Below, piece by piece: positions 45,495 through 55,912 of a stretch of 64,000 nt of DNA. Source of the stretch: Phallus indusiatus (lineage: Eukaryota; Basidiomycota; Agaricomycetes; Phallales; Phallaceae); assembly GCA_027605045.1 (NCBI GenBank), contig JAQFWX010000072.1:62001-126000 (forward strand), written 5' to 3'. The notes beneath the pieces are model-generated. The model saw only the letters and a program-made list of their open reading frames with translations, did no database searches and had not been told where the DNA came from. The translations under genes were made by a program, and so were the position numbers. Each line of letters begins with the position of its first letter. The first letter of the stretch is position 1.

Positions 45495-47872
45495 TCAGGA
45501 GGTTGTTGAATGGTTTCTTGGCAGCTCCCAAGTGTCCGGCAGCTTTTCAAGATGCGTGATTCCAATTTCTAGGTACTTCTTGAAGTGCGGTCGTAAGGAC
45601 TCGGGACAATTGGCGGAAATGGGGCTTTCCCAGTACGCAAGCCACAGTTCCCTACTGAGAGTCAACCACTCCAGCAGTAAACTTACGAACGGTTCAAAAG
45701 CAAAGGATACGTTTGGAAGTACTCCTGGCGGTTGGTTGGTTAATGCATCGGATTGTTCTGATCGTTGATCAGGGAGCATCGATGTACTAGATTCTTCTGA
45801 TTGTCGGTGTACTACCTTTGGTCGCCGCTCGAGATCCAGAGCAGTTTCTTCGAGGGTATATACAAACCCAGACCTTCGATACTAGAGTTTGTCCAGATCG
45901 AGAGACTGGAGACAGGACCGATAAATTTGCTCCTTCGGGGAAAACTGGACTCCAAGAATCTCCATAGTGCGCAATACAGCTGAAAATAACACCCATACGA
46001 ATGACTCTAGGTCATCAATGGCTGAATGAGGAACCCGCTCTTTCGCGAGCTCGGCAGTAATCAGTCGACGAGACATAAATGGAGGCGTTCCCTGAATATT
46101 AGTATACCTGAGGGAGAGTTGATTATTATTTAAGTTGAGAAGATGACGCACCGTACCACGCTGCATCTCTTTGTTTATGTCTTTATATTGAATTGCTCGA
46201 TCACCATCTGAAATGAAACCAATGCATTTGTCAAAGTATTTCTGAAGGATATTCTCGGTAAAAATATCCTCAAATCTAGATGGAAAAACTTGTAAACAAA
46301 CATATTATAGTATCGCAGTGAACACGTACCCTTCGATTTTGTCACGTTTCTCGGGCGTAACCATGAGGAGAACGTTCCCTTCGCTGACATCCCGATGAAG
46401 CCAGCCCTTTTCGAATATTACCCAATATCCTAAAATTCAATTTTGAACTTGATATTTTCTCAGTCAAGGACGGGACTAACCTATCATAGCATGCAGGACG
46501 GCCTGGACCAATTCTTTTGGTCCTCTTGCTTTGTAAAGTGGCTTTCCTTCCGTTTGTATGAGCAAGCGAACATGCACACGATGTTCAGGGTCTTCATCTG
46601 TGCGCTGACTTACACTTTGAGAGGAACCAGAGGCATCATTGAAATCAATATTATACAATTCTAGCTTTGTCGCGTTCTCTGGAAAGAACCAAGCTGTATC
46701 CGACTTGATAGCTGAAGCGGCGTTATTCTGCTGTATTGTGACCGGAAAAGAGCATAAAACCATTGGTACCCCAAATTTGCTGCCCACTCCTTCGAACACT
46801 TTTTCCTCATGTTTTTCGCGAGAAAGAATTGGCCAAGAGTCTTTCAAGACTAACTTATCATAACGAGGAGGCGAATGAAAGACAGGCAACATGGATGGGC
46901 TGGCTCTATGCTGAGAGGTTTCGAGTGGCGCCGTTAAGGTTGCAGTTGATTGGCTTTTTGGGGTGGTTATTGGTATCTCAGTGCTGGGGGTAAATTCGTG
47001 GATCGTACCCCCCACTGACGCCGCTGTGGGAGTCATCTCTGCAATACCATCATATCGTCACCAACCACGTAGAAAACAAATCATACCTGACATATGAGCG
47101 TTATCAGCCTTCCCATTGGTAATAATATCAACGCGTGTTTGTCGACCTATGACCGTGACACGATGAAAGACATCACGATCAATCAAGTACGTTCCGGCGG
47201 TCTTCCCCAAATAGCACCAAGTATTATTGCAAGTTACGTCGAACCCAGCGCTCCATCTAGACTCGCAACTCCATATACGTGACATGTCCCGTATAAATTG
47301 TCTTTGGCCATCAGTATTTCGAATATTAGTTCTGGGAGATAAACATAGCCAGGCAGGAGTGAACAGTCCAAAAAAAAATTCGGCTGCAGTATCATATCTG
47401 CATAATGACCTTGGTTGACCTCCACACAGAGTTCAACATCCATCCAAGAGACTTCGTCCTTCGTCGATGGTGGTGCTCGTGCTATAATGCCTGGCTGTAG
47501 AGAGGCGTCTTTGCCGATACATTCTTTGGTTCGTTCATCATATTTTTCGAAAATAACGTCATTGTAGATGCTTGTTTCCATTAATTTATGGTTTTCCAAT
47601 GATTTTTTGACGATGTTAAGACGTGCGACGAAAGAAGCGACGGAAGAATCGTGATGGCGTTCGTCTTTCGAATCTTGGAGCGGGAAAATTTTGAATTCGT
47701 TGATACAATCTTCAACCACTCTTTCGGGATCTTGTGGTAGAGACGTATTGAAAATTTTATCGAGAAGCCGATCACTTTGATAGACATGGTCGATGAGCAC
47801 GTCTCTCACTTCTCGTTTCATCCTATACTGCCCCGCCATTGAGGAATTTTGTTGGCTATCCGATCCGGACAT
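45495..47872 (-). pseudogene. FunK1 kinase pseudogene (copy B)
   Basis: This is homologous over its full length to copies A and C but carries disabling changes. In the FunK1 region, sequence equivalent to about 30 residues (AQGATYARSIMAAQRSRYFV onward) is missing. A run of nine T (plus-strand A's at 47370-47378) puts the following FGLFTPAWLCLSP segment out of frame. In the kinase C-lobe an in-frame TAG (plus 45882-45884) replaces the Asp-Arg of copy C's DTLDRRSGF. Retained parts are FEDIFTENILQKYFDKC, LHRDVSEGNVLLM, GFISDGDRAIQY, VPHSAIDDLESFVWVLFS and a C-terminal domain ending in a normal stop. HRD and splice sites are preserved, so decay looks recent. A sequencing error could explain the homopolymer change but not the other two. 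It lies tandem to copy C. Confidence 0.75.
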
Positions 47873-48738
47873 AAGTGATATTGATGAAAGGACTTGAGTT
47901 CCTCGGTGTAAGGTTGGAAGTAGTGACCAGGTTGAGAGTGTCGTCAATAACACGTCTCACGAGTCCAGACTCCTGGTACGACGTAGGTCCGTACTATGGG
48001 ACGCGTCCTAAAATTTCAATCCATATAAGTGAAGCCGAGTAGTTCGATAAGTCGTTGCTTTGGCTCTTCATTCTCATTTCGTCTGCGGCGCGACCGGTTA
48101 TCAATTATTGAAAAAAACATTGAAACTTGATCCATCCCCGGGAGTATGAGTCTATTAGAACCTTCTCGGCGGTCTTATGCAAATGACTCATACATATTGT
48201 TATTGATATGTAAAGTTTACATTAAATAAAGGCAGACAATGATCTTCACAAACATGTGCCTAAGACTATAGGTTTCAAGTTCTTGAGGCCGTGATTTGAA
48301 ACTTGTCAGCAGATTAGACAAATGCAAAGTTTATTAGAATACTGTGCTATCTGAAAGCTAACGAAGGCGCCGGCTAATGCTCCCAGAGTCCCAGTACTCA
48401 TTGAACGAGGTACTCATAAGCGACCTAGCATAATATAGTATACGTATCTGCCGACTAACGCTATTCCTGTTAAACTGTTTCTCTTGTCGACAAAATTCGT
48501 TTTGCGGGGAAACTCCATAGCTTCTGAGGGGTCCAAATTTTTATGAATTCGGTGGGAAAGACGGATCAGACGACAGCGGTTTAAACGCTATAATTAGCAT
48601 GAAGGGTTCGAAGTTATGGAATAAACATTTTCATTACAATCTATGCATGCTAAAGTGATTGAAATTTAGGAAAGCTAAAGGTTACAAGACCATTTATGGA
48701 GAATGATCACCAAAACAGAGTAAACGTGCAATGACAAT
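47873..48738. other. intergenic between FunK1 copies B and C
   Basis: This is the 5' side of copy B and the 3' side of copy C. The upstream sequence of copy B does not show the CACGTGATCGCGG block shared by copies A and C. No ORF with support, RNA gene or transposon end was seen. Confidence 0.45.
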
Positions 48739-51398
48739 TCAATTAAAACCGGATAGCGTAGACGAAATTGTCTTGGGGGGTCCATTGATATACTCCCAAG
48801 TATCCTCCAGATCCTTGAGATGTGTGATTCCAATTTCAAGGTACTTTTCGAATTGCGGTTTCAAGGACTGGGGATAATTAGCGGAAGTAGGGTTATTCCT
48901 GTAAACGAGCGCCAGTTTTCTACCAAAGGACAACCATTCCAGCAGTATACCCACAAACGGCTCAAAAGCGAAAGACACGCCTGGAATTTCCCCTGGCTGT
49001 TGGTTGGTTAGTGCATCGGATTGTTCTGTTTGTTGATTGGGGAGTGCTGGTGTACTAAATTTTTTTGACTGTTGATGGGAAAGTGCAGGTGTTCTAGATT
49101 CTTTTGTTTGTTGGTTGGCTACCTTCTGTCGGGTTTGGATATCCAGGGCAGTTTCTTCGAGGGTACGCTCAAACCCAGACCTTCGATCAAGCGTGTCCAG
49201 ATTGATAGACTGGAGACAGAACCGATAATGTTCCTCACGCTTTGAGAATCTGACTCCATGAAATTCCATGGCGCGCAATATATTTGAAAACAGCACCCAT
49301 ACAAATGACTCCAGGTCATCAATGGCTGAATGAGGGACCCGTTCTTTCGTGATTTCGGCAGAAATCAATCGAAGGGACATGAACGGAGGCGTTCCCTAAA
49401 TATTAAGATAATGAAACAAAGTTAATCATTAGTGAGTTACAACGCACCGAGCGCTGCTTTGCAGTCTCTCTGCTCATATTCTCCCACTGCACTGCTTGAT
49501 CACCATCCGATATAAATCCAACACACTTGTCAAAGTATTTTTTTAGAATATCCTCCGTCAGGATATCCTCAAATCTGCACCAAGCTTTCATATATATATC
49601 TCGGAGCATACAATAAAGACATACCCTTCGATTATGCCACGTCTCTCGGGCGTTTCCATCAAAAGCACGTTCCCGCTGCTGACGTCCCGATGAAGCCAGC
49701 CTTTCTCGAGTATCACCCAATAGCCTAATTTTCGATAATAATCTCAATGATGTGACACAAAAATTAAAGAAAAAAACCAACCAATCATAGCATGTAGAAC
49801 GGCTTGAAGTAATTGTCTTGGACCTTTTGCTTGGTAAAGCGGCCTCCCTTCTGTTTGGATAAGCAAGCGGACATGCACACGATGCTCAGGGCCTTCATTC
49901 TTGTTTTTGTTTTTCTGATTCGAACTCTGCGAGATACCGTCGGGTTGATTAGATCTGGTTCTCCACAGTCGCAGTTTTGTCGCGTCATCCGGGAAAAACC
50001 AGGTTGTATCAGACTTGACGGCTTCACCGTTGTCCTTCTGTATTTTGACCGCAAAGGAGCCCAAAATTTTTGGTACACCAAATTTACTTCCTACCTCTCC
50101 GAATACTTCCTCCTCTCGTTTTTCGCGTGACAGAATTGGCCAAGAATCTTTCAAGATTAACTTTTTATGAAGAGGAGGCGAGCGAATCGACACGGGCAGA
50201 TCACACGGTCTGTTGGTATGTGAAGGAGTTTTAGGTGACAACGCTGGAAGAGCGGATGCCGGGCGGGATTTTGCTTTTTCTAAAAGACGAGCCGATCTGC
50301 GGGTTCCAGATGATTGCGTGCGACTTCCTGAGTTTTCTGGAGTGGTTGTTGACGACCCGTTAGAAGTATATTCGTGTAGACCGTAAACCACAATCCCGCT
50401 ATGTGAATTATCTGACATATAGTATTATTCTACCGTCATAAGCGTACATAAACCTGAATCATACCTGTCTGAACATCACTAACTTTACCGTCCGTGATAA
50501 TATCAACACGTGTCTGCCGACCCGCAACAGAGATGCGATGGAAGAGTTTCTCATGAATTGAGAAGGTCCCATACTTTTCCAAATAACAAGTGGTATTGTT
50601 ACAAGTCAAATCAAACCCAGCGCTCCATCTGGATTTGCAACTCCATATTCGTGCCATGTCCCATATAAACTGCCTTTGGCCTTCAGCAGTTTCAATGTTG
50701 ATTTTGGGAGATAAGCAAAGCCAAGCAGGCGTGAACAATCCGAAGGAGACGTTGGCTGACATCTGCTCATAAAAGATGATGAGGACGAAATAACGGCTTC
50801 TCTGAGCCGCCATGATGCTGCGTGCATAAGTCGCTCCTTGCGCTACCATTTCTGCATACTGCCCTTTGACCTCAACGCAGAATTCAACGTCCATCCAAGA
50901 AATCTGGTCTTTGGTCTCTTTGGAAGCTGACCGCACCCGTGCTATGATGTCTGGCTGTAGAGGAGCGTCCTTGCCAGTACCCTCTTTCATCTGAGCGTCA
51001 TATATTTCAAATAAAACATCCTTGTATACACTCTCTTCCATCAACCCGTTACGCTTCAACGATTCCTTAACGATATTGAGACGATTGACAAAGGAGACAT
51101 AATACGCGCGTTCGTTTCCAGAGTTTGGGAACGGGAATTCTTCGAATTTGTTGATACAGTCTTCGGTCACCTTTCCGAGATCTTGTGGGAGAGAGGTATT
51201 GAAGATTTTGTTAAGCAGCTTGTTACTCTCGTAGACACGATCACCGAGCTCCTCCTTCATCGCTTGCTTTAGGTTGCGTTGTTTTTTGGCTGAGGAATCT
51301 GCCTGACTACTCGACGTGATCACGAAAGGCGTTTCCGAGTTAGAGCTGGAGTTGAAAACTTTGGTTCCCTTTGGAGTTTCTGGATTTTTAGAAGCCAT
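48739..51398 (-). CDS. fungal-type protein kinase, FunK1 family (copy C)
   Basis: This is an intact FunK1 gene of about 800 residues starting MASKNPETPKGTKVF. The N-terminal FunK1 region has ISWMDVEFCVEVKG, RSIMAAQRSRYFVLIIFYEQ, FTPAWLCLSPKINIE and SRWSAGFDLTCNN. The kinase part has KLILKDSWPILSREKREEE, LHRDVSSGNVLLMETPE, GFISDGDQAVQWENMS, GTPPFMSLRLI and VPHSAIDDLESFVWVLFS. The last exon holds a Gln/Ser/Thr-rich repeated linker (see 49010-49130) before SFAFEPFVGILLEWLSF. Splice points coincide with those of copy A. The upstream region is similar to that of copy A. An in-frame ATG at 51485 would add 29 residues but crosses a candidate leader intron. Substrate and role are unknown. Confidence 0.88.
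49005..49135 (-). repeat. degenerate tandem repeat coding a Gln-rich linker
   Basis: Three to four imperfect units of roughly 40-50 bp encode variants of NQQT.E(S)..PALS/TN in FunK1 copy C: ANQQTKESRTPALS, HQQSKKFSTPALP, NQQTEQSDALT and NQQPGE. Copy B has fewer units and copy A none. Confidence 0.65.
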
Positions 51399-51404
51399 CA
51401 GGTG

Positions 51405-51535
51405 AGAGATCTGATAGTAAAAGCAACACCACCCGGGCTTACCTCTGCTCACCGAACACGACCGTCGTGACTGTCCATGATGCACGTCCCTGTCAAGTCA
51501 CGAAAGGACTAGCCGCGATCACGTGATGTTGACGC
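51405..51535 (-). promoter_or_regulatory. upstream region of FunK1 copy C, shared with copy A
   Basis: Read on minus, it carries CACGTGATCGCGGCTAGT, then GACAGGGACGTG, GGTGAGCA, GTAAGCCCGG and TTGCTTTTA, each matched in the same order upstream of copy A at 22411-22530. A possible leader intron starts at the GTAAGCCC. Confidence 0.65.
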
Positions 51536-52077
51536 GTCATTAATCAATTATCAATATTTGGACGCGCCTACAACAAAAGTCAAGTCCTTGAAGAACATAT
51601 TGTCATTGAAATTTGATTTATTTGGTTCACATGACAACGGAGGCTACAAGCATCAGGGAAGCTACGCGAACGGTTCACAACCTGATTTACCGAATTGGAG
51701 CCGCCTTCTGTAATGACAACCGTGAACCAGTCCTCCTGGTCAAGGCCGGCCTTTCTTTATCTGAAGTTCTAGTTATTAACAATATTATTTTGCATGAAAC
51801 TAAACTTACCCAGTGAAATAGAAGTCCGGGTGATTAGGTCCCGATTTGGGTACTCAGGCCCCGCACCAAGACTTATTGAATTGGATTTTAGGTAGAGGTC
51901 GTCCCGGAGCCTTAGAAGAAACAACTTCCAGTTCATCCCATCCGTTACGACACCCCGGATGCAGTCGATGCTTGACAAATGATGAAACTTGGCATTGCTT
52001 AATCATGAGGATTCCACAAATTACCTATGAATTTTGGCTTCGCCTCCAGAGAGAGAAAACCGAAGTCGCGGATGTTC
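51536..52077. other. unassigned region with fragmentary minus-strand coding character
   Basis: Minus-strand frames at 51840-52080 give protein-like text (RPNKNIRDFGFLSLEAKPKF; KHRLHPGCRNGWDELEVV) but are separated by stops and do not join cleanly to each other or to the broken ORF next door. I see no recognisable domain. Confidence 0.3.
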
Positions 52078-52638
52078 TTATTGGGACGGGCGACATTCCA
52101 CAGTTTTGCCTGCTTCAATGAAAAGTCAGGCATATAGAGTAAAATATGGCGTACACATACCGATATCCTCAATACGATTGAGTAATTGATAACTCCAATT
52201 AATGATAGGTTCTTCGTCATACGCTTTCTGGGGATGGTCTGGTAACCACGGCGTGTCTTCTGACCATGGCCATGGCGGAAACTCGGGCGAGAACGCCGCT
52301 GATCAAAACGCGGGTGTCGCTCTCATTCTAATCGAAATGAATTGAAAACATGGTATGTATCAAAATTACACAAGGTCAACGGAATATTGTATTCACCTCG
52401 GATTCAAACGTCCTTGAAAGAAAAGATTGCCGAACTCGGACGCCGGAAGTTCTAGGCCGTCTTTGGGGACGTCGTCAAGACACGGCTTCAAGCTTAAGTA
52501 TCCACCGAATTTGATGCCGAGCTCGGGTAGACGATTCAGGCTTTTAGCGTTGGCAGCCCTGAAGGCGACGTACCCAACCGCAGGGGCAGGGGTAGGCACG
52601 GAGCCGGAAGCGCGGGACTTGCTCTTTGCTTTCGCCAT
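52078..52638 (-). pseudogene. unrecognised small gene interrupted by in-frame TGA
   Basis: An exon starting MAKAKSKSRASGSVPTPAPA (also possible from 52662, MSDIPHLI) reads VGYVAFRAANAKSLNRL, LGIKFGGYLSLKPCLDDVPK and GNLFFQGRLNP to a GTGAAT donor near 52399. After the CGATTAG acceptor the same frame reads RMRATPAF, then TGA (plus 52303-52305), then continues as SAAFSPEFPPWPWSEDTPWLPDHPQKAYDEEP and a Trp/Asn-containing helix (INWSYQLLNRIEDI). The sequence after the stop looks as protein-like as that before it. This suggests a broken gene, or a 3' exon joined in a way I could not find. I do not recognise the family. Confidence 0.3.
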
Positions 52639-52662
52639 AATGAGGTGTGGTATATCGGACAT

Positions 52663-53172
52663 TAAGCGGGCTAAGGTAATAAACCTTCCTCAGCCAAACG
52701 AACAAGTTCGATGTGTTCAACAGACCTGAAGTAATAAACCTTTTACAAGAGAAATGAGAAAATGCCAATGGAAGAATACAATAATGAGTACTCACTAGTA
52801 CTACTCGGTTAAACTTTTGAACAACTGAGGAGAGAACGATCATAACGAAAAACGAAGTATTTATACGAAAATCCAGTGATGTGACGGCGAAGCGTTCACA
52901 TTAGATTTTAGTCAGCGCGCCATCTTTCTATGTACAGTATGTGGGCACCCTCTGAACTTGTTTAATATTTGTAGAGTTTCCGGTCATTTTTCTGAAATTT
53001 TGTGGAAGAGAGGGTATTAATTTTGTCTTAACACCAAGAACTAAAACAGTTTCTCAATGAACACGTCTGGCACTACTAGCGCGTTCAAAGCATATACATT
53101 GACATCGGATACTACGTACTACATAGGTACATATACCGCATATACCTTCGAATACAGCCAAACTCACACATC
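52663..53172. other. intergenic, no gene seen
   Basis: This AT-rich stretch lies between the broken ORF and the membrane protein gene. A minus-strand frame at 52544-52843 partly overlaps the former without conserved features. No repeat or RNA gene was recognised. Confidence 0.4.
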
Positions 53173-55052
53173 TCAGGCTTCATAATCCCACCAACAAGAA
53201 CAATTATTTCCATTTCCGCCCGTCGGTGTCAAATCATCCTGAGCCTTCACCTTCATATCGCATTGCCCGACAGCGACACCGGCAGAAGACTGTGGCGTAC
53301 CAAAGATCGATCTCGACTCGGCGCTGACGCTGGCACTGGCAGGAGACTGTCGAAAAACGAAATTAGACGCAGCATGCTTCAAGTTCAAGTTCAAGTTCCC
53401 AGCTCCAAATATTCGTTCCACATTTCTATTTCGACAATGCGTTTTTCGAGTTTTTCGAGTCGTCGTCGAATCTGCTACTGGAAGCAATGTAGCATCGTTT
53501 TTTGAAAAATTCGTCGGACGGGAGTGAGAGGTTGTTCTTGAAGTCGGCCCGATTGTTTCTGTAGTCAGAGAATGCAATAATATTTGACTAAGAAGTGCTT
53601 CGTCGTTCAGAAAAAACGACTCGTTCTCCGCCCGTTTATTATTATTATTTTCACCTTCCTGTTCTTCGGACGTTTCTTTGGATTTATTAGCAAGAAACTG
53701 AAGACTCTGCATCGATTCTTTCTTCTCAATACTGCTCGTATGCGTGAACCGCGAAGAAATCTGCTGCAAAGAGTTCTTCACACCCGTTTTATCGTAATGA
53801 TAACCGTGACGAGCGCCGCTGGACGAATGAGTTTTGGACTGGGGAGTTGGTGTGCATGGCACTTGCGGCGCACAGTGGGCATTCGCCGTCGTCGTCGTCG
53901 TCGCAGGCGGGGGAGTGACGGGTGCATATGGTTCTGGTGATTTAGCGTGAGGACCAGCGCGTGTTGGAGAAGCAAATGGATCCCGGAGAGCTGTGAAATC
54001 TTCTGAAATAAGACCACGGGAGCTTTGCCGTTGATTGCGATGAGAGGTATTTTCGTAAAACACTTGGGGAGAGGATGTTCTTAGCTCGGCTGCGAGGCCG
54101 GTGAGAGATGTAGGTGACAAGGGTGAGAGATCGACTACAGGTGCGGACGATAGAGTTATAGGAGAGGCATATAAACCTGACCAAGTCAAATTTGAGCAAA
54201 TAGAACTACATGAATACGGGAGACCACGAACTGTAGAAAAGTGTGGTCACGCTTCCGAACCACAAGACGGTGAACGATGCTGCTATGATTGAAAAAACAG
54301 TTTGGCGTGGGATGCCTAAAGCGGCGACGGTCACGGAAAAGAGCTGAATCAGTATTATAAAAAGCCAGATCCTACGAATCCTGGGGGTATTTGCAATTCT
54401 GGTGAAGTGACATTGGAGGGGTATAGGAAAAAGATCTGCGACGATGGAAAGCGTAGTTGGAACAATTGACGAAAAACTTGTTGGGAGGATTAAAGTGTGG
54501 ATTATGGCGAGCACAAAAGCTACGAATGCAGATGAAAAGATCTCCAAGTGAACTGAATAACACATTGGCTTACATATGGTAATAAGAATGGCAAGGACGA
54601 TGTTATGTATATCGAGCCTTTTGTCCGATATTGTAGACTTTGTTGAGCGAACGAGCGTTGATGAATGATTAAGCAGTAGTAGCATCGGTAACCGGTCTTG
54701 AGAAAAAAAGAATTTGTGAAACACTGAAAGGAAAATGGTAATTGAAAAACGTACATAGAAACTGGACGAAATTTTGAAGTATTATTATAATAGTAATAAG
54801 CGAAAAGCCCTGACGGCCTGTATCGGATACAATGCGAAGAACAGCAGTGGAAGCAGCAAAAGGACCGAGCAAGAAGACGAAACAGCACGTTATTACACCG
54901 ACTCTGTCCCGATTTCGGGGCAAGAGAAAACCTGATGTTGGTGGAGGAGTAAGGTAGCTCTGAGCGAGAAAAAAGAACGGCAAAAATCCAGAAACAAGTA
55001 AAATAGCGAGTGAAATTGCCTCAAGGCCCGAGCCCACTTGGAGGACAGTCAT
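53173..55052 (-). CDS. predicted multi-spanning membrane protein with long polar C-terminal tail
   Basis: I do not recognise a named family. The first exon (MTVLQVGSGLEAISLAILLV, then VGVITCCFVFLLGPFAAS and GFSLITIIIILQNF) and the second (IHNIVLAILITICKPMCYSV, IFSSAFVAFVLAIIHTLILP, IRRIWLFIILIQLFSVTVAALG, TVFSIIAASFTVLWFGSVTT) together give about seven hydrophobic helices. They are followed by a tail of about 330 residues rich in Ser, Thr, Asn and Pro (ATTTTTANAHCAPQVPCTP, ENNNNKRAENES). The seven-helix plus long cytosolic tail layout is receptor-like. Exon joins are near 54721-54760 and 54185-54240; the first needs an unusually short intron. The stop is at 53173-53175, after a Cys-Ser-Cys-Trp-Trp C-terminus. 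No enzymatic motif was seen. It is divergent from the MFS transporter. Confidence 0.6.
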
Positions 55053-55912
55053 CTTTTTTCAGAGATGGCGGGGTGAGGGCTGGTGAGGGTAGTTGGATTT
55101 GACTAAGTTTTGAGAGAGAGTAGGAAATAAAGTGGGATGACCAGCACATTGTAATAGCTGTCAACGAGATCGGTTGCCGTATTCAAAAGAAGCATCGTGA
55201 TAGAGCCGTAGATCGCGACAGACTTGGAAGCAGCGAGAAGCATTCATGTCAGACAAGTTTCAAAGTGTTTCAGAGACACATGCAAAAAAAAACGTCCAGG
55301 GATTTGGAACTTGGAACTTGGAGAATTGGAGAATGCGAAGTTGATCATTGTGGGAATAATTTCATTATGACGATGGTGATGCCGGAGATAGTATCGCGCA
55401 GTGCGCACTAGAATCTAGATTGTTGACCGCCGACACGACCCACGGTGGAGCCATGCTTGTACACCGTCCGTTACCGTTGAACGTGCAAGCAAAAAGTGCC
55501 CAAGGTAAGGGCTCTGTGCAATAACTCCCGGCAACCGTGTGTATCCAATCAGCGAGTGTATACACTGTTGAACCCAAAAGATCCAAAATATATCTCTTCT
55601 GACGAGTTAATTATCAGCCACACTCAACTTCCCTTGTGATAATTAACTTCCAAGGTTGGCCCAACTTTCAGCTTTGGCTATTCGACCCCTGACAATAGCA
55701 GATCGCATAGCAGATCGCACGTGCGTTGTGGAAGAAACACGTGCTGATCATTGATTGCCCCTCTCTCCACAATGTGCTTCAAGCAGTAACCAGCCAACCA
55801 CGGTTCAGTATAGGAATTAACCATACACCCACGAAAAAAAAAATACTTAAAGGATGTCATTTCTCTGCTGTCTGTTTCCGACCGACGCTGCTTCCACTGT
55901 CTTTTTGTCGCC
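55053..55912. promoter_or_regulatory. 860-bp divergent region, membrane protein / MFS transporter
   Basis: The region lies upstream of both neighbours. Two CACGTG boxes at 55718-55723 and 55738-55743, 20 bp apart, lie about 170-195 bp before the transporter ATG. A minus-strand frame at 55365-55586 is judged random. No other gene was seen. Confidence 0.5.
55718..55743. promoter_or_regulatory. paired CACGTG boxes upstream of the MFS transporter
   Basis: Two perfect palindromic CACGTG sites (GCACGTGC and ACACGTGC contexts) start 20 bp apart, about two helical turns. Bound by basic helix-loop-helix factors; the Pho4-type phosphate regulator is one candidate because of the downstream transporter. 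Confidence 0.45.

Noticed and set aside
53584..53940. Plus-strand 118-codon ORF rich in Phe and Arg
   Set aside because: Mirror of the Asn/Thr-rich tail of the membrane protein; the Arg run comes from an antisense Thr repeat.
55365..55586. Minus-strand 73-codon ORF in the promoter between membrane protein and transporter
   Set aside because: Short, no conserved motif and no splice signals that extend it; treated as chance.
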